From Methanoprimaticola sp047501175 (GTDB taxonomy: Archaea > Thermoplasmatota > Thermoplasmata > Methanomassiliicoccales > Methanomethylophilaceae): a stretch of 64,000 nucleotides of DNA. The position numbers were made by a program, and so were the translations under genes. Shown one piece after another: positions 61,601 through 64,000 of the stretch. Positions within the stretch are counted from its first letter, which is position 1. Each line of letters begins with the position of its first letter. Location of the stretch: assembly GCF_047501175.1 (NCBI RefSeq), contig NZ_JBEQWH010000003.1, positions 124,001 through 188,000 on the forward strand, read 5' to 3'. The notes under the pieces are model-generated. The model saw only the letters and a program-made list of their open reading frames with translations. It did no database searches and had not been told where the DNA came from.

Positions 61601-63765
61601 ATTTCTCCGCAGGCATTGTAGGGCATGGTGGCAACGTCGAGGTCATCAGCTGTGAGAACTCTGGAGGGATCTCCAACAGCTACAGTGGAGGATTCTGCTC
61701 CACACACTGTGCCGGAACGACCACGACGACGTATCGTGACATGGTATTCGAGGACATCAGCGAACTGGAAAGTTCATTGGTAAAGGCTGCAAAGAAGTCA
61801 AGTGAGCTGGTGAACCAGGGTGCATCCCTATACCTGGAGAATGTCACTGTCCAGGATGACTCCGGGACCTTGCAACTTCCTCAATTCCTGTCCGTCCTGA
61901 TATCGGACGAATCCCTATGCGAGAAGTTGACGATCTCCGGAGATCGCTCATCATCGAACAACATCTCCGTGGGGATACCAGAATGCGATGTCACGGTCGC
62001 ATCGGATGCCGCATTCGGTGACAATGGTAGAGTCACAATCACATCGGATGGGATGGTTCTCAGGAATAACTCCACCATAGGGCAGGTCATCGTGAATGGC
62101 GATGATGTCACGGTGTACAATCAGGGAACGGTCACGGGCCTGACGAGCATTGACGGCAGGACCGCCCAGGCCGGGGACAGGCTCGTCGTGTACAACGGGA
62201 CCGAGTCCTACAGGGATGCGAAGATGAGCTATATCCAGGTACAAGGGATCGACAACAGGATCTACAACTACGGTACCATCGATAGGAGTGGCACAGGCCA
62301 TGCGCTCAGCTTCGGCTCTGCCAGCCCTGTCGATGGAAGGAACGATACCACGGTGATCTTCGATAACTTCGGGACCGTCATCGGCGGAAGCACCAACGGA
62401 AATTACGTGATATACGCTCCAGGCGCCACACACATCGCTCTGACCAACCATGAGGGATCCGTCATGAAGCAAGGACAGGGAGGCAACTGGTACATCTTCT
62501 ACGGATTGGACGGATACCCTAGAACAACAGGAACCCCATCCGAGAAGGGAGTCTTCGATTTCAGATACCGTCATGGGACGGTACAGGACCCCTCTGGTAC
62601 TGCCGTGACCCCCATCGAGAATAATTTCGTCGGAGTTGGGGACACCGACCGCAAGATCAACATAATCGCACAGTACGAGGTGGTGTTCAGGGACGGATCC
62701 GGAAGGAACATCGACGTGATCGTCGATTCCGGATCGACCGTGCCCTCATCCTCCATACCTACGTTCGCCAAGACCGGATACACGATGACCGGATGGACTT
62801 CGAATGGGGGTGTCTGGACTGTCACGACACCTGTGACCGCGAACATGACGATAGATGCGACCTGGAGGATGGATGCACCTACCGTCGAGACGGATAGCTC
62901 CTATGGGACCGATATCCCCGAGGGCGGCCATACCACCCTGACCGCGACCGCATCCCATACTCTGAATGCCACATTCTCATACCAATGGTCGAAGGATGGT
63001 GTGGAACTACCGAACGCGACCCAGAGCACCTTGGAGGTCTCGTCCTCGGGGTCGTACAGCGTGAGCGTCACGGCAACGTACGGCTCGGATTCCTCGTCCG
63101 CGACCGGCCCTGTCATCGCAGTGACCGTGTTCGAACCGGAGAAGCCGTTGCCTACGGACAAGATAGACGAGTCCGGGGATTCGAAGACCCTCGAAGGAGA
63201 CTCAGAGATCATCATCGAATCCACGGACAAGCATGAGGATGTGACCATAAACGCGGAGATCGGAGAAGTGAAACTGACCGTTCAGGGAAGCTCCGAGAAG
63301 GGATATGTACGTTTCAAGGCAGAGGTCTTGACCGACCCCGAGTCCGTACTTCCATCCGCCGAAGCGGGAATCGACATCGAGATCAAGAATTTTGACATAG
63401 ACGATGAGAAGGGAATGATCGTCTCCATCCCTGTCATCGTATCGTCCAATAAGGATGTTGAAGCGATCCTCGTATACTATCTGGATGAGATCAACGATGA
63501 ACTCGTCCCCATCGGAAATGGTACCCTCTCCAATGGCGAGATATCGTTCTGGACGAATCACAACACGATATACGTCATCGACATACAGTATGAGGAGACC
63601 ACATTCATCCCATTGCCCGATCGTGGTGATGGGGGCGTGGAGGTCATCCCGCCCGAGCAGCCCTCGAACGATGATGAGAGCGCCAAGGTCCTCGCATGCG
63701 CCGCCGCTGCAGTGTTTGCCGCGATCCTTGCCGTGTACATCATGTACGACTTCAAGAAGAAGTGA
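58660..63765 (+). CDS. Giant GLUG/InlB-repeat membrane-anchored surface protein (1701 residues)
   Basis: An exported protein: signal peptide (LMAALTMTVAVFGCLVFAPI), then two long blocks of GLUG-type repeats (GGIVGYAFGDT, GGIVGRAYGT, GGLIGYDQGS, GGIIGNAGG; about residues 160-430, and GGIIGRGYGT, GGIAGSL, GGMAGIVG, GGIAGQNPG; about 800-1010). An InlB-type/Listeria-Bacteroides repeat follows (FAKTGYTMTGWTSNGGVWT; about 1365-1400), then an Ig-like segment (FSYQWSKDGVELPNATQSTL; about 1430) and a C-terminal anchor (VLACAAAAVFAAILAVYIMY) with DFKKK. Such domains occur in adhesins of gut bacteria and host-associated methanogens. The ATG at 58660 has GGTG six bases upstream. The hairpin at 63775-63803 ends the gene. 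Confidence 0.87.
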   Translation: MKRNILECYPCSRHGAKQLMAALTMTVAVFGCLVFAPISENEGANSSSLVEVDTEDELKAIATRVNGGDTMAGITVRLTADITLTEAWVPIGNNARTIIDKDAKGIKCFEGVFDGNNRTIHNLKNTGYTPEDSSLKDKEEYLYGLFGFINNAVIKNVHLTGVEIDTDTEDKFGDGVGGIVGYAFGDTVISGVTVSGSIKASDGAGGIVGRAYGTSIAVYNSTNNADVSHSASNGKCGGIVGIASQEVKSVIIENSTNTGNITGYNVGGIIGYLGSNNSTTCSVSISDCENTGKVETVDNPTQSAYAGGLIGYDQGSESKTVRVDSFTNSGTIISHGYSAGGLIGIVGSKVVIVDSVNSADVTGKPNAGGIVGSSNGDVSFTNCSVEGTVTVSANDIVGGIIGNAGGSSCVITSCSVSPEIGLDTESDRLVSTDEKNTSNQDTVWNGAVRGIAVGMARETRLIVDSMTDEGFEPGKYELVADIYSNGGTSESYTLRNCTTEGMMTWMNNSGSINLILIGSSIGEIVQNGRSLKITSDATSTVNNLVAGAKYDHDVMMSSDYKTKINNASIKIASGSVLNVGSYEIFNEGSEDWKFSGSFCGEDATASIIMTENGETILKSWNPTSNEWGSGSTGLNGTGVEDDPIIIGSYEDLQKLRENVNNGYSYAGLYIRLDTNITITDGTWTPIGTVDKPFSGRFDGNGHTISGLAIPSSTGGNVDVYLGLFGCVKGQPNMYYDSTEKLYDDSGFRGSISEDDYSAVIKDLTLSGFKITASGSKVGALAGETWDAYISNISVDGESSIVGTNSIGGIIGRGYGTYITNCDTAKDVNVSTGNNETDEVYNIGGIAGSLRASPKEGPYLSAVVGCTNNAVVDAYLSAGGMAGIVGQIPSGDPIVIYDCHNTGAITITGHGTVDDAYTAVAGGIAGQNPGDRTNVIANCSNSGKVSGGSEGSPVGALAGIANYYTGSVIDCSNSGEISGHAHFSAGIVGHGGNVEVISCENSGGISNSYSGGFCSTHCAGTTTTTYRDMVFEDISELESSLVKAAKKSSELVNQGASLYLENVTVQDDSGTLQLPQFLSVLISDESLCEKLTISGDRSSSNNISVGIPECDVTVASDAAFGDNGRVTITSDGMVLRNNSTIGQVIVNGDDVTVYNQGTVTGLTSIDGRTAQAGDRLVVYNGTESYRDAKMSYIQVQGIDNRIYNYGTIDRSGTGHALSFGSASPVDGRNDTTVIFDNFGTVIGGSTNGNYVIYAPGATHIALTNHEGSVMKQGQGGNWYIFYGLDGYPRTTGTPSEKGVFDFRYRHGTVQDPSGTAVTPIENNFVGVGDTDRKINIIAQYEVVFRDGSGRNIDVIVDSGSTVPSSSIPTFAKTGYTMTGWTSNGGVWTVTTPVTANMTIDATWRMDAPTVETDSSYGTDIPEGGHTTLTATASHTLNATFSYQWSKDGVELPNATQSTLEVSSSGSYSVSVTATYGSDSSSATGPVIAVTVFEPEKPLPTDKIDESGDSKTLEGDSEIIIESTDKHEDVTINAEIGEVKLTVQGSSEKGYVRFKAEVLTDPESVLPSAEAGIDIEIKNFDIDDEKGMIVSIPVIVSSNKDVEAILVYYLDEINDELVPIGNGTLSNGEISFWTNHNTIYVIDIQYEETTFIPLPDRGDGGVEVIPPEQPSNDDESAKVLACAAAAVFAAILAVYIMYDFKKK

Positions 63766-63774
63766 CCCACCTAC

Positions 63775-63803
63775 ATCGGGCGGAGACCACAGAGCCGCCC
63801 GAT
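63775..63803 (+). terminator. Hairpin after the surface protein gene
   Basis: ATCGGGCGG (63775-63783) and CCGCCCGAT (63795-63803) form a perfect 9-bp stem around an 11-base loop, starting 10 bp after the stop codon. Confidence 0.6.
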
Positions 63804-64000
63804 CAAACATCTTCGATATTTTCACATGATTCCAAGCAGCATGGTAATTCAAATACTGACGATAGAGAGGCAATCAAGACTCGAGATCCGGTGTATGGAC
63901 CGGAGCAGGTGTCCAAAGGACCAGGGCCTGATGTTAACGCAACCATCCCTGATCCTTCGGATTGTCCGACCTATCATCGAACCACTGAAGCAAGACCTAT
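63804..64000. other. Right-edge region without a supported gene
   Basis: Two overlapping rightward frames stay open to the edge (one from ATG 63827), but neither shows a recognisable motif in about 55 codons. It may be the 5' end of a gene that continues outside the window or non-coding sequence. Confidence 0.25.

Noticed and set aside
63827..64000. 5' end of a transposase or other gene at the right edge
   Set aside because: Two frames stay open to the edge but neither has a motif or convincing start signals.

Overview
The window reads as part of the chromosome of a methanogenic archaeon, most likely a Methanomassiliicoccales / Methanomethylophilaceae gut-type methanogen. The reasons are a complete coenzyme F430 operon (cfbCAEDB), an anaerobic corrin locus, archaeal AT-rich TATA promoters, very large anchored surface proteins of the host-associated kind, and an in-frame TAG in a conserved gene while none of the intact genes called here ends in TAG, as expected where TAG is kept for pyrrolysine. 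The lineage is an inference; no 16S, mcr or pyl gene lies in the window.

Region 1 (1-13.8 kb) is a cobalt/corrinoid handling region: a CobN-type chelatase subunit diverging from ChlI- and ChlD-like AAA partners, a BtuFCD/FecBCD-type importer (two permeases, a substrate-binding protein with a dockerin-like segment, an ATPase), a second such binding protein running off the left edge, and an ABC-2 exporter pair. Six copies of a 17-bp palindrome, TTGGAT-N5-ATCCAA, sit at these promoters, and a seventh, degenerate copy sits in the divergent promoter of the corrin locus (33.1-41.5 kb: cbiL-F-H-C leftward, cbiD-G-JET-A rightward, with CbiJ, CbiE and CbiT fused in one protein). The nickel branch, the cfb operon at 16.1-21.3 kb, has no such site, so the palindrome appears to mark a cobalt or cobalamin regulon.

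Region 2 is a scattered accessory layer. Nine genes between 14.5 and 57.8 kb encode either an AAA ATPase with a C-terminal DUF4143/nuclease-like domain (22.5, 28, 42, 43.2, 44.6, 54.9 kb) or an AlbA_2 (Schlafen-like) plus HATPase plus winged-helix protein (14.5, 25.4, 31.7 kb); a tenth is a related archaeal ATPase (56.4 kb). Nearly every one has its own private set of iterated or palindromic repeats just upstream. The repeat sequence differs from gene to gene, but repeat spacing is regular (20, 23 or 32-34 bp). At 29.4-29.8 kb three such repeats remain beside only the C-terminal scrap of a DUF4143 ATPase. This set of ATPase or AlbA genes with private iterons is the best candidate here for an undescribed system.

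Region 3 holds surface and general genes: a BspA-like leucine-rich repeat protein (29.9 kb), a 1870-residue repetitive anchored protein (46.2-51.8 kb), a 1701-residue GLUG/InlB-type anchored protein at the right end with a divergent winged-helix regulator and two palindromes between them, a pabA / pabB-pabC fusion pair, an RNA pseudouridine synthase, a GNAT enzyme with a zinc-ribbon tail, a pirin interrupted by the TAG codon, a methyltransferase and an alpha/beta hydrolase. No rRNA, tRNA, CRISPR array or insertion sequence was recognised.
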